A stretch of 64,000 nt of DNA from Loktanella sp. DSM 29012 (lineage in GTDB: Bacteria > Pseudomonadota > Alphaproteobacteria > Rhodobacterales > Rhodobacteraceae). Both the position numbers and the translations under genes were made by a program. Below are positions 54,747-63,991 of this stretch, piece after piece. Positions within the stretch are counted from its first letter, which is position 1. Every line of letters starts with the position of its first letter. The notes under the pieces are model-generated. The model did no database searches and was not told the origin of the DNA. It was given only the letters and a program-made list of their open reading frames with translations. The DNA lies in NCBI RefSeq assembly GCF_900110705.1, contig NZ_FOEJ01000002.1:186001-250000 (forward strand), written 5' to 3'.

Positions 54747-55652
54747 ATGCCAAATGACCGCCCCTTTACCGGCATCCTGTTGATGCTCGGATTCTGCGTC
54801 CTCGCCCCGTTGGGCGATGGCATGGCAAAACTCTTGGGCGGTGCCGTGGTGCTGGGAACGCTGGTGTTGGCCCGGTTCGCGATACAGGCCGCGGTGCTGG
54901 TGCCATTGGTTCTGGCACGCGGTCAGGATCTGCGTGCCCCACATGGCACAAGGCGTCTGGTCTGGCTGCGCAGCGCCCTGCACATCGCCGGCATGACGAT
55001 GATGTTCGCATCACTGCGCTATCTGCCGTTGGCTGATGCACTGGCCATCGCCTTTGTCATGCCGTTCATCTTGCTGTTGCTGGGGCGCATTTTCATGGAC
55101 GAACAGGTAGGCCCGCAGCGCATGATCGCCTGCGCGGTCGGTTTTGCTGGAACCCTGCTCGTGATCCAGCCGAATTTCGTCGATGTCGGCCTGCCTGCGC
55201 TCTTGCCACTGGGGGTGGCTGTGACGTTCGCCCTGTTCATGCTGGTCACCCGGTCGCTGTCAGGACGCATCGACCCGATCAGGCTCCAAGCGATCGGCGG
55301 ATTGCAGGCCACGTTACTGGTGTCGATCGGCCTGCTGGTGCTGCCTGGCCCGCAGGCCGGTTTCGCGCTGCCCGGCACCGGCGCGCTGTGGCTCGTCGTA
55401 TTGATGGGGCTGGTCGGCACGGCGGCACATCTGCTGATGACATGGAGTCTGCGCTGCGCCCCGGCGTCAACACTCGCCCCGATGCAATACCTCGAAATTC
55501 CATTTGGAACGGTGATCGGCTGGGCCATGTTCGGCGATCTGCCCAACGGCCTTGCGGCCTGCGGCATCGTCGTCACTGTCGCCGCCGGCCTCTATGTCAT
55601 CGTCCGAGAGCGTAATCTAGCGCGCCGGGCAATTCCGACCGCTCCAGCGTGA
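54747..55652 (+). CDS. EamA-family (DMT) transporter
   Basis: A 301-residue inner-membrane protein with ten hydrophobic spans in two EamA halves. The first half ends in LADALAIAFVMPFILLLLGR and the second in APASTLAPMQYLEIPFGTVI, the repeated end-helix signature. It probably exports or takes up small metabolites; the substrate is unknown. Its last 56 nt overlap the end of the convergent thiamine pyrophosphokinase gene. Confidence 0.92.
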   Translation: MPNDRPFTGILLMLGFCVLAPLGDGMAKLLGGAVVLGTLVLARFAIQAAVLVPLVLARGQDLRAPHGTRRLVWLRSALHIAGMTMMFASLRYLPLADALAIAFVMPFILLLLGRIFMDEQVGPQRMIACAVGFAGTLLVIQPNFVDVGLPALLPLGVAVTFALFMLVTRSLSGRIDPIRLQAIGGLQATLLVSIGLLVLPGPQAGFALPGTGALWLVVLMGLVGTAAHLLMTWSLRCAPASTLAPMQYLEIPFGTVIGWAMFGDLPNGLAACGIVVTVAAGLYVIVRERNLARRAIPTAPA

Positions 55653-56274
55653 TCAGGACAGGCCCGGCCACATCCAGTGTCACATGGTCTGCCTGCGCCC
55701 TGTTCGAACTGCTGACCACCCCGTCAGGTGCCAGGCTGTGCGCGTCCATGTCCCAGACCAATCCAGCCGAACTGACCGTCGCGGGCCCCAGAGGCATGAC
55801 TGCGACACGTGTCTGGGGTGTCACCGCGATGCGGCTATGCCCTTGCCGCGCCAAGATGCAGACCTCGCTGTCGGACACGAGAACGACGTGATGTGCGCGC
55901 AGCCGCGCCAGTGTTGCCAGTGTTGCCAGCGTGTGATCCAGCCGTGCGCCCAGAAACCCTGCCGCCAGAACCACGGGCGCTGTGATCCGCGTCAGGCATT
56001 TTTCGAAATCGGTCGTGTCCTGTTCGGTCACCGCATGGATGACATCCCTATGCGTCGCACGCGCCTGCGCCGACAGACTGTCCATGTCACCGATGACCGC
56101 CAAAGGCGCAATGCCCGTCACAACAAGGCGATCAGCGCCCCCATCGGCCGCGACGACACTTGGCGCGACCCTTAGGCACATGTTAAGAGTTTCGTCGGCA
56201 ATGTCCGCGCCACCTATCAAGGTGATCGGTTCGGAACTGGCAACAATCGGTTTTTGCAGTGGGGATTGTTTCAT
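55597..56274 (-). CDS. thiN: Thiamine pyrophosphokinase
   Basis: A 225-residue enzyme converting thiamine to thiamine diphosphate with ATP. Motifs are ITLIGGADI, VVAADGGADRL, VIGDMDSLS and QDTTDFEKCL (catalytic Asp residues), with the C-terminal thiamine-binding part (GVVSSSNRAQADHVTL). Two starts are possible: ATG 56274 used here, and ATG 56286, which would touch the GAGGA box directly. It overlaps the EamA transporter gene by 56 nt. Confidence 0.9.
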   Translation of the reverse strand: MKQSPLQKPIVASSEPITLIGGADIADETLNMCLRVAPSVVAADGGADRLVVTGIAPLAVIGDMDSLSAQARATHRDVIHAVTEQDTTDFEKCLTRITAPVVLAAGFLGARLDHTLATLATLARLRAHHVVLVSDSEVCILARQGHSRIAVTPQTRVAVMPLGPATVSSAGLVWDMDAHSLAPDGVVSSSNRAQADHVTLDVAGPVLITLERSELPGALDYALGR

Positions 56275-56397
56275 ATTTCGCGACATTCCTCAAAAGCGCC
56301 CCAAAATCAACCAGACAGCACCGCCAGCCTGTTCCGGTTTGCGAACCAATTCGTGGTAAACGAGGGTAATTGATTTTGAAAGAAAGCGAGGGACACC

Positions 56398-58677
56398 ATG
56401 GTTGAATCGAGCAAGATTCTCACCGTCTCCTACGGCACCTTCTCATGCACCCTGGAAGGATTCGACGATTCCTTTTCCACGATGAAGGCGATCGCCGAAT
56501 ATTTCCGGGACCTGGCTGCGGGTGACCGTTATTTCGGGGCGGAGCCGCCGACACCGGATACGGAGATGCTGACCCGGATCGCCGAACGCGAGATTTCCCG
56601 CAGGGTCGAGGCGCGCACGTCCGATGCTGGCATCGTCTTGCGCGCGTCCGACCCCGCACCGCAAGCCCTCGCCGACACCGACACGCGCCCTGCCATGCCA
56701 CCGGCCCAGCAGCCCCCCGCAGAGGCACCGGTCGCACAGTCACAGCCCAAGGCGGAACGTCACCCCGATTCCGAAAGCGTTGCTGACAAGCTCAAGCGCA
56801 TCCGTTCGGTCGTGGGCAGCCGCGCCGACACAGCCTTCGTCGAGGATCTGGAAGAGCGCGAGACCCCAAGTGCGCCCGCGCCCACTGCAGATGATACCGC
56901 ATCGCTCGCGGACGATGATGCGCCCGTCGCAGCCAATCCGGACGCCGCTGCCAGCGTAGCACACGACGACGCCGCAACCACGGACAAGGCAGACACGGCA
57001 GAAGAGACTGTCACCATCCCCGAAGCCTATGCCGCGGCAGAGGACGACATCGACGACGAAACGGATGCGCAGATCAAAGAAGTGCTGCGCAATCTTGAAC
57101 GCGCAGGCTTGCGACCGCCAGAGACACCGGCCGTCGAAGATCAGGCAGCCGTCGTCGAAACCGCCACAGCGCGGGTTGCCGCACAAATCGCGCAGGACGC
57201 GCCGCAGCAGGATATTGCCACGCCCGCACCCAAGTCCGAACAACCGGCAGAGACGCAGGCAACCGCGAAACCCGCATTGGCCGTCAAGGCAGAGCCAGCA
57301 GCGGCCGCGCAGCCAGCCAAGCCTGAACCCAAGGCAGACACGGCACAGGCTGCGGCCCCTGCGGCCGATCGCGCCGAACAAGAGGCCGACGAGGCTGCGG
57401 CTATCATTCAGTCGCTGATCGCGCAAACACGCGAGGCCAGCACCGCGGAACAGCCTCAAACCGCAAAGGCCGCGCCCGATGCGGCCCCGGCCAAGTCAGA
57501 CGATGACTCCCAGACCGAGGCACCCGCCGACCCCGTCGAGGCACCGACAGCCCCGCGCCGTGGCCGGATTCTGCGTGTCACACGCCGCCCCCGCCCAGAG
57601 GCCGCCAGCGCCGCGGATGCACCGCAGGATGATGCTGCAGCAGAACCCGCCAAGACCGGCCCGGTTTCGACACCGGTGCAGGACGCGCGCGCGCGCCTTG
57701 CCGAGATGCGCCGCGACATGAACCCGGAACCGCGCGAAATCGCTGCCGATCAAAAAGATGCACCAACCGATGCACCCTTGGAATCGTCACTTTCGCCAGA
57801 GGACGAGGCCGATCTGCAACGTGATCTTGCTGCGGCAGAAGCAGCTGCCGAAGCAGAACTGAGCAGCGTATCCCAGGATGAAGACGGCGACGACTTTGAC
57901 GGCGACGACACCGAAGAGACCGCAGAGACTGACGCGGCCGTGGACGACGCCGAGACAGACTCCGGCAAACCCGAGGTGGCAGCGGCAGCTGCACCGCAGG
58001 CGACCCGCGATGCCCTGCCCACCACGTCAGAGGCCGAGATGTCCCGCATCAACGCCCAGGCCGAAGAGGAACTGGCAAATCCCGAAAACAGCCGCCGCCG
58101 CGACGCCATCGCACATCTCAAGGCCGCTGTGGCAGCGACCGAGGCCGCGCGCCAGCTGGGCGAGCCGCGCAAGACGCAGGACTCCGAGGAAACCGATTTC
58201 CGTGAAGACCTGCAAAAGGCAGTCAAGCCGCGCCGTCCGGTGGCCGATGAATCGGCACGGACCGAACGTCCGCGCACCGCACCACTGAAACTGGTTGCCA
58301 GCCAGCGTGTCGACACCCCCGCCGATGCAGCCGAAAAACAGGTGCAACCGCGCCGCGTGGCCGCACCTGCAGCAAAAGCATCGGACACCGGTGATTTCGC
58401 CGAATACGCGCAAAGCGTGGGTGCCAATTCGTTGCAGGACCTGCTCGAGGCTGCCGCCGCCTATGTCGCGATCGTCGAAGGTGCCGAAGACTTCTCGCGC
58501 CCGCAGATCATGCAAAAGGTGCAAGCAACCGCCAAAGAGGAATTCACCCGCGAAGACGGACTGCGCTCTTTTGGCACGCTGCTGCGTCAGGGCCGCATCG
58601 AAAAGGCCCGTGCCGGTCGGTTCCAGATTTCGGACCGCACCCGGTTCCGGCCTGAACAGAAGGCTGCCAACGGCTGA
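56398..58677 (+). CDS. Large acidic disordered protein with conserved ends, unknown
   Basis: A 759-residue protein. The first 75 residues (SSKILTVSYGTFSCTLEGFD, then STMKAIAEYFRDLAAGDRYF) look like a folded, conserved domain. The middle 550 residues are Ala/Glu/Asp/Pro-rich and low in complexity. The last 95 (FAEYAQSVGANSLQDLLEAA, then REDGLRSFGTLLRQGRIEKA) again look folded and helical. It has no signal peptide or membrane span, so is cytoplasmic. I know such proteins only as uncharacterised in Rhodobacterales. GAGGGA is the ribosome site, and a strong terminator follows. Confidence 0.8.
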   Translation: MVESSKILTVSYGTFSCTLEGFDDSFSTMKAIAEYFRDLAAGDRYFGAEPPTPDTEMLTRIAEREISRRVEARTSDAGIVLRASDPAPQALADTDTRPAMPPAQQPPAEAPVAQSQPKAERHPDSESVADKLKRIRSVVGSRADTAFVEDLEERETPSAPAPTADDTASLADDDAPVAANPDAAASVAHDDAATTDKADTAEETVTIPEAYAAAEDDIDDETDAQIKEVLRNLERAGLRPPETPAVEDQAAVVETATARVAAQIAQDAPQQDIATPAPKSEQPAETQATAKPALAVKAEPAAAAQPAKPEPKADTAQAAAPAADRAEQEADEAAAIIQSLIAQTREASTAEQPQTAKAAPDAAPAKSDDDSQTEAPADPVEAPTAPRRGRILRVTRRPRPEAASAADAPQDDAAAEPAKTGPVSTPVQDARARLAEMRRDMNPEPREIAADQKDAPTDAPLESSLSPEDEADLQRDLAAAEAAAEAELSSVSQDEDGDDFDGDDTEETAETDAAVDDAETDSGKPEVAAAAAPQATRDALPTTSEAEMSRINAQAEEELANPENSRRRDAIAHLKAAVAATEAARQLGEPRKTQDSEETDFREDLQKAVKPRRPVADESARTERPRTAPLKLVASQRVDTPADAAEKQVQPRRVAAPAAKASDTGDFAEYAQSVGANSLQDLLEAAAAYVAIVEGAEDFSRPQIMQKVQATAKEEFTREDGLRSFGTLLRQGRIEKARAGRFQISDRTRFRPEQKAANG

Positions 58678-58697
58678 AACCGGCCATACTCAAACGA

Positions 58698-58729
58698 AAA
58701 AAGGCGAAGGGGCAACCTTTCGCCTTTTT
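58698..58729 (+). terminator. Rho-independent terminator of the 759-aa protein gene
   Basis: AAAAAGGCGAAGGG, loop GCAA, CCTTTCGCCTTTTT: a 14-bp stem (one G-T pair) with a GNRA-type tetraloop and an A/T tract at its base, 20 nt after the stop. It can also act for transcripts coming from the right. Confidence 0.9.
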
Positions 58730-58795
58730 CATTTCGATACCAACCTGCGGCACTTGCGCCCAAGAGAGCGACGCCCTCAAACCGGACCGTGGCGA

Positions 58796-59026
58796 TCACT
58801 CGTCCGGATCAGGCTGTCCGATACCGCGGAAAATCGCGCGGAACGGGAATGCCCACAACACCCCCAACCCCACGTATATCGCCAGTTCCGTCAGGATCGA
58901 CGGACGGTCCAGCGATGACACCACGCTGACGGCCACGATGATGTAGGCGGGCAACCCCAGTACCAGGATCAGTAGCGCCAGACGCTTGCGTGTCTTGTAG
59001 CTGAGAGAGGCGAACCAATCGTTCAT
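58796..59026 (-). CDS. DUF2842 small membrane protein
   Basis: A 76-residue inner-membrane protein with two spans (about residues 17-39 and 47-66). [20 protein letters not shown] and [20 protein letters not shown] are the DUF2842 blocks. Function unknown. Its ATG overlaps the purA stop (59023-59026), so it is made with adenylosuccinate synthetase. Confidence 0.9.
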   Translation of the reverse strand: MNDWFASLSYKTRKRLALLILVLGLPAYIIVAVSVVSSLDRPSILTELAIYVGLGVLWAFPFRAIFRGIGQPDPDE

Positions 59027-60318
59027 CGCGCGGCGAACGGATCGGTGACAAGGATCGTGTCCTCGCGCTCGGGCGAGGTGGACACAAGCGCGACCGGACA
59101 ATCGATCAGTTCCTCGATCCGGCGCACATATTTGATCGCCTGCGCGGGCAAATCGTTCCAGGATCGCGCCCCTTCGGTCGATTCCGACCAGCCCGGCATT
59201 TCCTCATAGATCGGAACGCAACGCGCCTGCTGGTCCGCTGCCGTCGGCAAATAATCCAGCGCCTTGCCGTCCAATGTGTAGCCTGTGCAAATCTTCAATG
59301 TCTCGAACCCGTCCAGCACGTCCAGTTTCGTCAGGGAAATCCCCGACACACCGGATGTAGCACAGGTTTGCCGGACAAGCGCTGCGTCAAACCAGCCGCA
59401 CCGCCGTTTGCGGCCCGTGGTCGTGCCGAATTCATGGCCCCGCTCGCCCAGCATCTGACCGTCTTCGTCGTGCAGCTCGGTCGGGAACGGTCCCTCACCC
59501 ACGCGGGTCGTGTAGGCCTTGACGATCCCCAGCACGAAATCGATCGCGCCCGGTCCCACACCGGTGCCCGTCGCCGCCTGCCCTGCGATCACGTTGGATG
59601 AGGTCACGTAAGGATAGGTGCCGAAATCGATATCCAGCAGTGCTCCCTGCGCACCCTCGAACAGGATGCGTTTGCCCTCTTTGCGCTTGTCGTTCAGCAC
59701 CTTCCAGACGGGGGCTGCGTATTCCAGAATCCCCGGCGCAATCTCGCGCAGTTGCGCCAGCAGTGCATCACGGTCGATGGGGTCCAGACCCAGCCCGCGG
59801 CGCAGCGCATCATGATGGACCAGCGCGCGATCGACACGCAGTTCCAGCGTTGCATCATCGGCCAGGTCCGCCACGCGGATCACGCGCCGCCCGACCTTGT
59901 CCTCATAGGCCGGGCCAATTCCACGCCCGGTCGTGCCGATCTTGGCGACGTTGGCCTGACCTTCGCGCGCGCGATCCAATTCACCGTGGAACGGCAGGAT
60001 CAGCGGCGTGTTTTCCGCGATCATCAGCGTTTCCGGCGTGATCTCGACGCCCTGACCGCGCAGGCCTTCGATTTCTTTCAGCAGATGCCAGGGGTCCAGC
60101 ACCACGCCGTTGCCGATCACCGACAGCTTGCCGCCGCGCACGACGCCGCTGGGCAGCGCGTGCAGCTTGTAGACCGCACCGTCGATCACCAGCGTATGGC
60201 CCGCGTTATGACCGCCCTGAAAGCGTGCGATGACATCGGCACGCTCGCTCAGCCAGTCGACGATCTTGCCTTTGCCTTCGTCACCCCACTGGGCACCTAC
60301 AACGACCACATTTGCCAT
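59023..60318 (-). CDS. purA: Adenylosuccinate synthetase
   Basis: A 431-residue enzyme converting IMP and aspartate to adenylosuccinate using GTP. Canonical motifs are [16 protein letters not shown] (phosphate loop and catalytic Asp), GGHNAGHTL with the catalytic His, [14 protein letters not shown] and the C-terminal TKLDVLDG. Length is standard. Confidence 0.97.
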   Translation of the reverse strand: MANVVVVGAQWGDEGKGKIVDWLSERADVIARFQGGHNAGHTLVIDGAVYKLHALPSGVVRGGKLSVIGNGVVLDPWHLLKEIEGLRGQGVEITPETLMIAENTPLILPFHGELDRAREGQANVAKIGTTGRGIGPAYEDKVGRRVIRVADLADDATLELRVDRALVHHDALRRGLGLDPIDRDALLAQLREIAPGILEYAAPVWKVLNDKRKEGKRILFEGAQGALLDIDFGTYPYVTSSNVIAGQAATGTGVGPGAIDFVLGIVKAYTTRVGEGPFPTELHDEDGQMLGERGHEFGTTTGRKRRCGWFDAALVRQTCATSGVSGISLTKLDVLDGFETLKICTGYTLDGKALDYLPTAADQQARCVPIYEEMPGWSESTEGARSWNDLPAQAIKYVRRIEELIDCPVALVSTSPEREDTILVTDPFAAR

Positions 60319-60353
60319 GACTTACGTCCTTAAACCCGGAAATTCCGCCGTCC

Positions 60354-60382
60354 GCTATATCCATGACGGCGCCGGTCTGAAA
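60354..60382 (-). promoter_or_regulatory. Candidate promoter of purA
   Basis: On the minus strand TTTCAG (60377-60382) and TATAGC (60354-60359) are 17 nt apart, about 35 nt before the start codon. Confidence 0.4.
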
Positions 60383-60542
60383 CCGAAAAACGTCGCCTGC
60401 CTTGCCAGAGTGCGAAACCAGCCGCATTGCGGCACGGCCAACTCCGCCAGTCAGGTCCCGCGATTGCCCTGTCCGTGGCAAATCGGCCATGACACGCCCT
60501 GCCTGCGACGGCAGGTTTGGCACCCGCCCGGGTCAATGCCCC

Positions 60543-60571
60543 TTGCGGCAAGGGTCACAACGTCCTAGTTA
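60543..60571 (+). promoter_or_regulatory. Candidate promoter of secG
   Basis: TTGCGG (60543-60548) and TAGTTA (60566-60571) are 17 nt apart and end 35 nt before the secG start. Confidence 0.4.
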
Positions 60572-60606
60572 CCCCCGAACCAAATTAACCCGCAGGCCCG
60601 CCCACC

Positions 60607-60966
60607 ATGGAAAACGTCGTTCTCGTCATCCACCTGATCCTTGCGCTGACGCTGATCGGCACCGTTCTGTTGCAACGGTCCGAAGGCGGGGGTCTGGGAA
60701 TCGGCGGTGGTGGCGGTGGTGCCACCGGCAGCCGCCCGCCCGCGACCGCCATGGGCAAGGTGACTTGGGGTCTGGCGCTGGCCTTCATCGCAACGTCCAT
60801 CGCGCTGACGATCATCGCTGCGGAAAATGCGGCCGGGTCCTCTGTGGTGGATCGCCTGATCGACGCGCCGAACCCGACACCTGCCGCGCCCGCACTGCCT
60901 GCCGATGGCGACAGCCTGCTGCCGCCGACTGTGGGTGACGACGCGCTGGTGCCCTCGGGCAACTAA
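60607..60966 (+). CDS. secG: Protein translocase subunit SecG
   Basis: A 119-residue inner-membrane subunit of SecYEG. Two spans (residues 2-22 and about 52-72) flank the hallmark QRSEGGGLGIGGGGGG loop. The C-terminal tail is Pro/Ala-rich and longer than in E. coli, as is usual in alphaproteobacteria. It sits directly upstream of pyrG, a common alphaproteobacterial order. Confidence 0.95.
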   Translation: MENVVLVIHLILALTLIGTVLLQRSEGGGLGIGGGGGGATGSRPPATAMGKVTWGLALAFIATSIALTIIAAENAAGSSVVDRLIDAPNPTPAAPALPADGDSLLPPTVGDDALVPSGN

Positions 60967-61029
60967 ACGACTGACATCACAGCATCTTGGCGCGCCATGC
61001 GGCGCGTCACCATCATATTGCGTCACGGG

Positions 61030-61059
61030 TTGCAGGCACTGGCCGTTTCGGGCTATCCT
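61030..61059 (+). promoter_or_regulatory. Candidate promoter of pyrG
   Basis: TTGCAG (61030-61035) and TATCCT (61054-61059) are 18 nt apart, about 67 nt before the TTG start codon. Confidence 0.4.
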
Positions 61060-61126
61060 TTAATCCCGTGGCAGGGCGTATTTTGCACGCCGTCCGACCA
61101 GAAACGCGACACACGGGGGCCCTCAC

Positions 61127-62770
61127 TTGGCACGCTATATTTTCATCACCGGCGGTGTGGTCTCATCCTTGGGCAAGGGCCTGGCCTCTGCCGCATTGGG
61201 CGCGTTGCTGCAGGCGCGGGGCTATACGGTCCGCCTGCGCAAGCTGGACCCCTACCTGAACGTCGATCCCGGCACGATGTCGCCCTTTGAACATGGCGAG
61301 GTTTTCGTCACGGACGATGGCGCGGAAACCGATCTGGACCTGGGCCACTATGAACGATTCACTGGTGTCCCCGCCCGCATGACCGATTCCGTGTCGTCAG
61401 GCCGGGTCTATTCCACCGTGCTGGAAAAGGAACGGCGCGGCGACTATCTGGGCAAGACCATTCAGGTCGTCCCCCACGTCACGAACGAGATCAAGGATTT
61501 CCTCAAGGTCGGCGACGACGAGGTCGACTTCATGCTGTGCGAGATCGGCGGCACCGTCGGCGATATCGAGGGCCTGCCCTTTTTCGAGGCGATCCGCCAG
61601 TTTTCCCACGACAAACCGCGCGGCGAATGCATTTTCATGCACCTGACCCTGCTGCCCTATCTGGCCGCAAGTGGTGAGCTGAAAACGAAACCCACCCAGC
61701 ACAGCGTCAAGGAATTGCAATCCATCGGCATTGCCCCCGACGTGCTGGTCTGCCGGTCGGAACACCCGATCCCCGAACGCGAGCGCGAGAAAATCGCGCT
61801 GTTCTGCAACGTCCGCAAGGAATGCGTGGTCGCCGCCTACGATCTGAATTCGATCTACGAGGCTCCCCTGTCCTACCACGCGCAAGGTCTGGATCAGGCC
61901 GTGCTGGACGCATTCGGCATCAGCCCTGCTCCCCAGCCGAAACTGGATGTCTGGCACGATGTTCAGGACCGCATCCATAATCCCGAAGGCGAGGTGACCG
62001 TCGCCATCGTCGGCAAATACGTCCAGCTCGAAGACGCCTACAAATCCATCAAGGAGGCGCTGACCCACGGCGGCATGGCCAACCGGGTCAAGGTCAACGT
62101 CGAATGGGTCGACGCCGAACTCTTTGACCGAGAGGACGCCGCCCCGCATCTGGAACAATTCAACGCGATCCTGGTGCCCGGCGGATTTGGTGAACGCGGG
62201 ACAGAGGGTAAGATCAAGGCCGCCCAGTTCGCCCGCGAAAAAGGCGTGCCCTACCTCGGGATCTGCCTTGGCATGCAAATGGCCGTGATCGAGGCCGCCC
62301 GCAACGTGGCCGGCCTGACCACCGCCGGATCAGAGGAGTTCGACCACGAATCCGGCAGCCGCCGGTTCGAGCCGGTCGTCTACCACCTCAAGGAATGGGT
62401 GCAGGGCAATCACACCGTCGCCCGCAAGGCCGACGACGACAAGGGCGGCACCATGCGTCTGGGTGCCTACGACGCCACCCTGACCGAAGGCAGCCATGTC
62501 GCGCAGATCTATGGTACCACCGCGATCGAGGAACGCCACCGTCATCGCTATGAGGTGGATATCAAGTATCGCGCCCAGCTCGAGGAAAAGGGCCTTTGCT
62601 TTTCGGGTATGTCGCCGGACGGCAAACTACCCGAGATCGTGGAATGGACCGACCACCCCTGGTTCATCGGCGTGCAATTCCATCCCGAACTGAAATCAAA
62701 ACCCTTTGCACCGCATCCGCTGTTCAAGGATTTCGTGCGCGCCGCCGTCGAAAACTCTCGTCTGGTCTGA
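61127..62770 (+). CDS. pyrG: CTP synthase
   Basis: A 547-residue enzyme that aminates UTP to CTP with glutamine. The synthetase half has [20 protein letters not shown] and [11 protein letters not shown]; the glutaminase half has [10 protein letters not shown], the nucleophile Cys in GICLGMQM and His/Glu in VQFHPEL. The start codon is TTG at 61127: it encodes the universally conserved first residue (M-ARYIF), and no ATG or GTG is nearby. GGGGGC lies upstream. Confidence 0.97.
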   Translation: MARYIFITGGVVSSLGKGLASAALGALLQARGYTVRLRKLDPYLNVDPGTMSPFEHGEVFVTDDGAETDLDLGHYERFTGVPARMTDSVSSGRVYSTVLEKERRGDYLGKTIQVVPHVTNEIKDFLKVGDDEVDFMLCEIGGTVGDIEGLPFFEAIRQFSHDKPRGECIFMHLTLLPYLAASGELKTKPTQHSVKELQSIGIAPDVLVCRSEHPIPEREREKIALFCNVRKECVVAAYDLNSIYEAPLSYHAQGLDQAVLDAFGISPAPQPKLDVWHDVQDRIHNPEGEVTVAIVGKYVQLEDAYKSIKEALTHGGMANRVKVNVEWVDAELFDREDAAPHLEQFNAILVPGGFGERGTEGKIKAAQFAREKGVPYLGICLGMQMAVIEAARNVAGLTTAGSEEFDHESGSRRFEPVVYHLKEWVQGNHTVARKADDDKGGTMRLGAYDATLTEGSHVAQIYGTTAIEERHRHRYEVDIKYRAQLEEKGLCFSGMSPDGKLPEIVEWTDHPWFIGVQFHPELKSKPFAPHPLFKDFVRAAVENSRLV

Positions 62771-62783
62771 ACAGACCGCGCCA

Positions 62784-62808
62784 CGGCCCCGCAGCAGTCG
62801 CGGGGCCG
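62784..62808. terminator. Terminator between pyrG and the exchanger gene
   Basis: CGGCCCCGC and GCGGGGCCG form a 9-bp stem with a 7-nt loop in the 47-nt gap between the two convergent genes. Confidence 0.65.
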
Positions 62809-62817
62809 GGAAACGAT

Positions 62818-63735
62818 TTACTGGGCCAGCCAGACGTACCCTGCGTAGGCAATCAGCAGGCAGCAGCCGACGCCCCGCCCGATCACGGGCCGCGTCAGCA
62901 ACAGCACCGCCAGCACCACCGACGCCACTAGCATCATCGGCAGGTCAAAGCTTGCGAATCGCGGGGCCACCGGGATCGGTGTGATGATGGCCGTCACCCC
63001 CAGAATACCCAGAACGTTGAAAACGTTGGATCCTACGATATTCCCGATGGCAATTTCGGACTGACGGCGCAGCGCCGCCGTGACCGAGGTCGCAAGTTCC
63101 GGCAGCGATGTGCCCACCGCCACGATCGTCAGGCCAATGAACGCCTCTGACACGCCAAAACCCCGTGCAATTGCCGTGGCCCCATCGACCAGAAACCGCG
63201 CCCCGAACATCAGCGCGACCAGACCAACCAGCACCCAGCCAAGCGAAACCAGGACCGCAGGCGACGGGCTGGCGTCATGATCCTCTGCCACGGCGTCGCC
63301 GGGCCGCAGATAGGCCCAGACCAGATAGCCCACCAAGGCCAGCAGCAGTGCGACCCCCGACAGGCGCCCGACGGCACCCGTCAGAAAAATCGGCAACAGA
63401 ACGGCTGCCGCCAACACCATGACCGACAGGTCCCGGCGCAGCGTGGCACCTGATACGCGGATCGGCCAGACAAGTGCGGTCAGACCGCCGATCAGCAGGA
63501 TGTTGGCGATGTTTGACCCGATGACATTGCCCAGCGCGATATCGGGCACGCCGCCCAGTGCCGCCTGTACCGACACCAGCAATTCCGGGGTCGATGTCCC
63601 GAACCCCACAACCGTCAAACCAATCAACAAAGGCGATATCGCCATGCGCCGCGCGATGCCGACACTGCCGCGCACCAAAGCATCGCCGCCCAGAAACAGT
63701 CCGATCAGACCGGCGGAAATCAGGATGTAATCCAA
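62818..63735 (-). CDS. K+-independent Na+/Ca2+ exchanger family protein (CaCA)
   Basis: A 305-residue inner-membrane antiporter of the YrbG type, about ten spans. Both alpha repeats are present: GFGTSTPELLVS with GNVIGSNIANILLI, and AVGTSLPELATS with GNIVGSNVFNVLGI; these bind Ca2+ and Na+. The start is TTG at 63735, chosen because GAGGGGAG lies exactly 6 nt upstream and the protein then begins with the usual short lead into span 1; the ATG at 63801 has no such site. K+ dependence cannot be told from sequence. Confidence 0.93.
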   Translation of the reverse strand: MDYILISAGLIGLFLGGDALVRGSVGIARRMAISPLLIGLTVVGFGTSTPELLVSVQAALGGVPDIALGNVIGSNIANILLIGGLTALVWPIRVSGATLRRDLSVMVLAAAVLLPIFLTGAVGRLSGVALLLALVGYLVWAYLRPGDAVAEDHDASPSPAVLVSLGWVLVGLVALMFGARFLVDGATAIARGFGVSEAFIGLTIVAVGTSLPELATSVTAALRRQSEIAIGNIVGSNVFNVLGILGVTAIITPIPVAPRFASFDLPMMLVASVVLAVLLLTRPVIGRGVGCCLLIAYAGYVWLAQ

Positions 63736-63949
63736 TTGAAACTCCCCTCGGGCATACAGCCTGCCCACAGCGCAAATGGGCATGCAAATGACGCGGCACA
63801 CCCCCCGCCCCGAAATAATTTTCAGGCAAAACCCGGCCCTGCCAAGGCTCGGACATGCGGACGCAAAAGTTAACGAGTAATTAATGTAACACGTTGATTT
63901 TACATAATATGTTTCGCATGCAAAACATCACGACATCGACATATATCGG

Positions 63950-63991
63950 CGCGGCACCGCCCTGACCGGTCATGGCCAGGGCGGTGCCGCG
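63950..63991. terminator. Long hairpin at the right edge
   Basis: A perfect 15-bp stem (63950-63964 with 63977-63991, CGCGGCACCGCCCTG and its complement) and a 12-nt loop. There is no U-tract on either strand. It may end a gene located right of the window. Confidence 0.5.

Noticed and set aside
56760-57459. Minus-strand frames inside the 759-aa gene with many Cys and Gly residues
   Set aside because: They are reading-frame shadows of the Ala/Glu-rich repeats.
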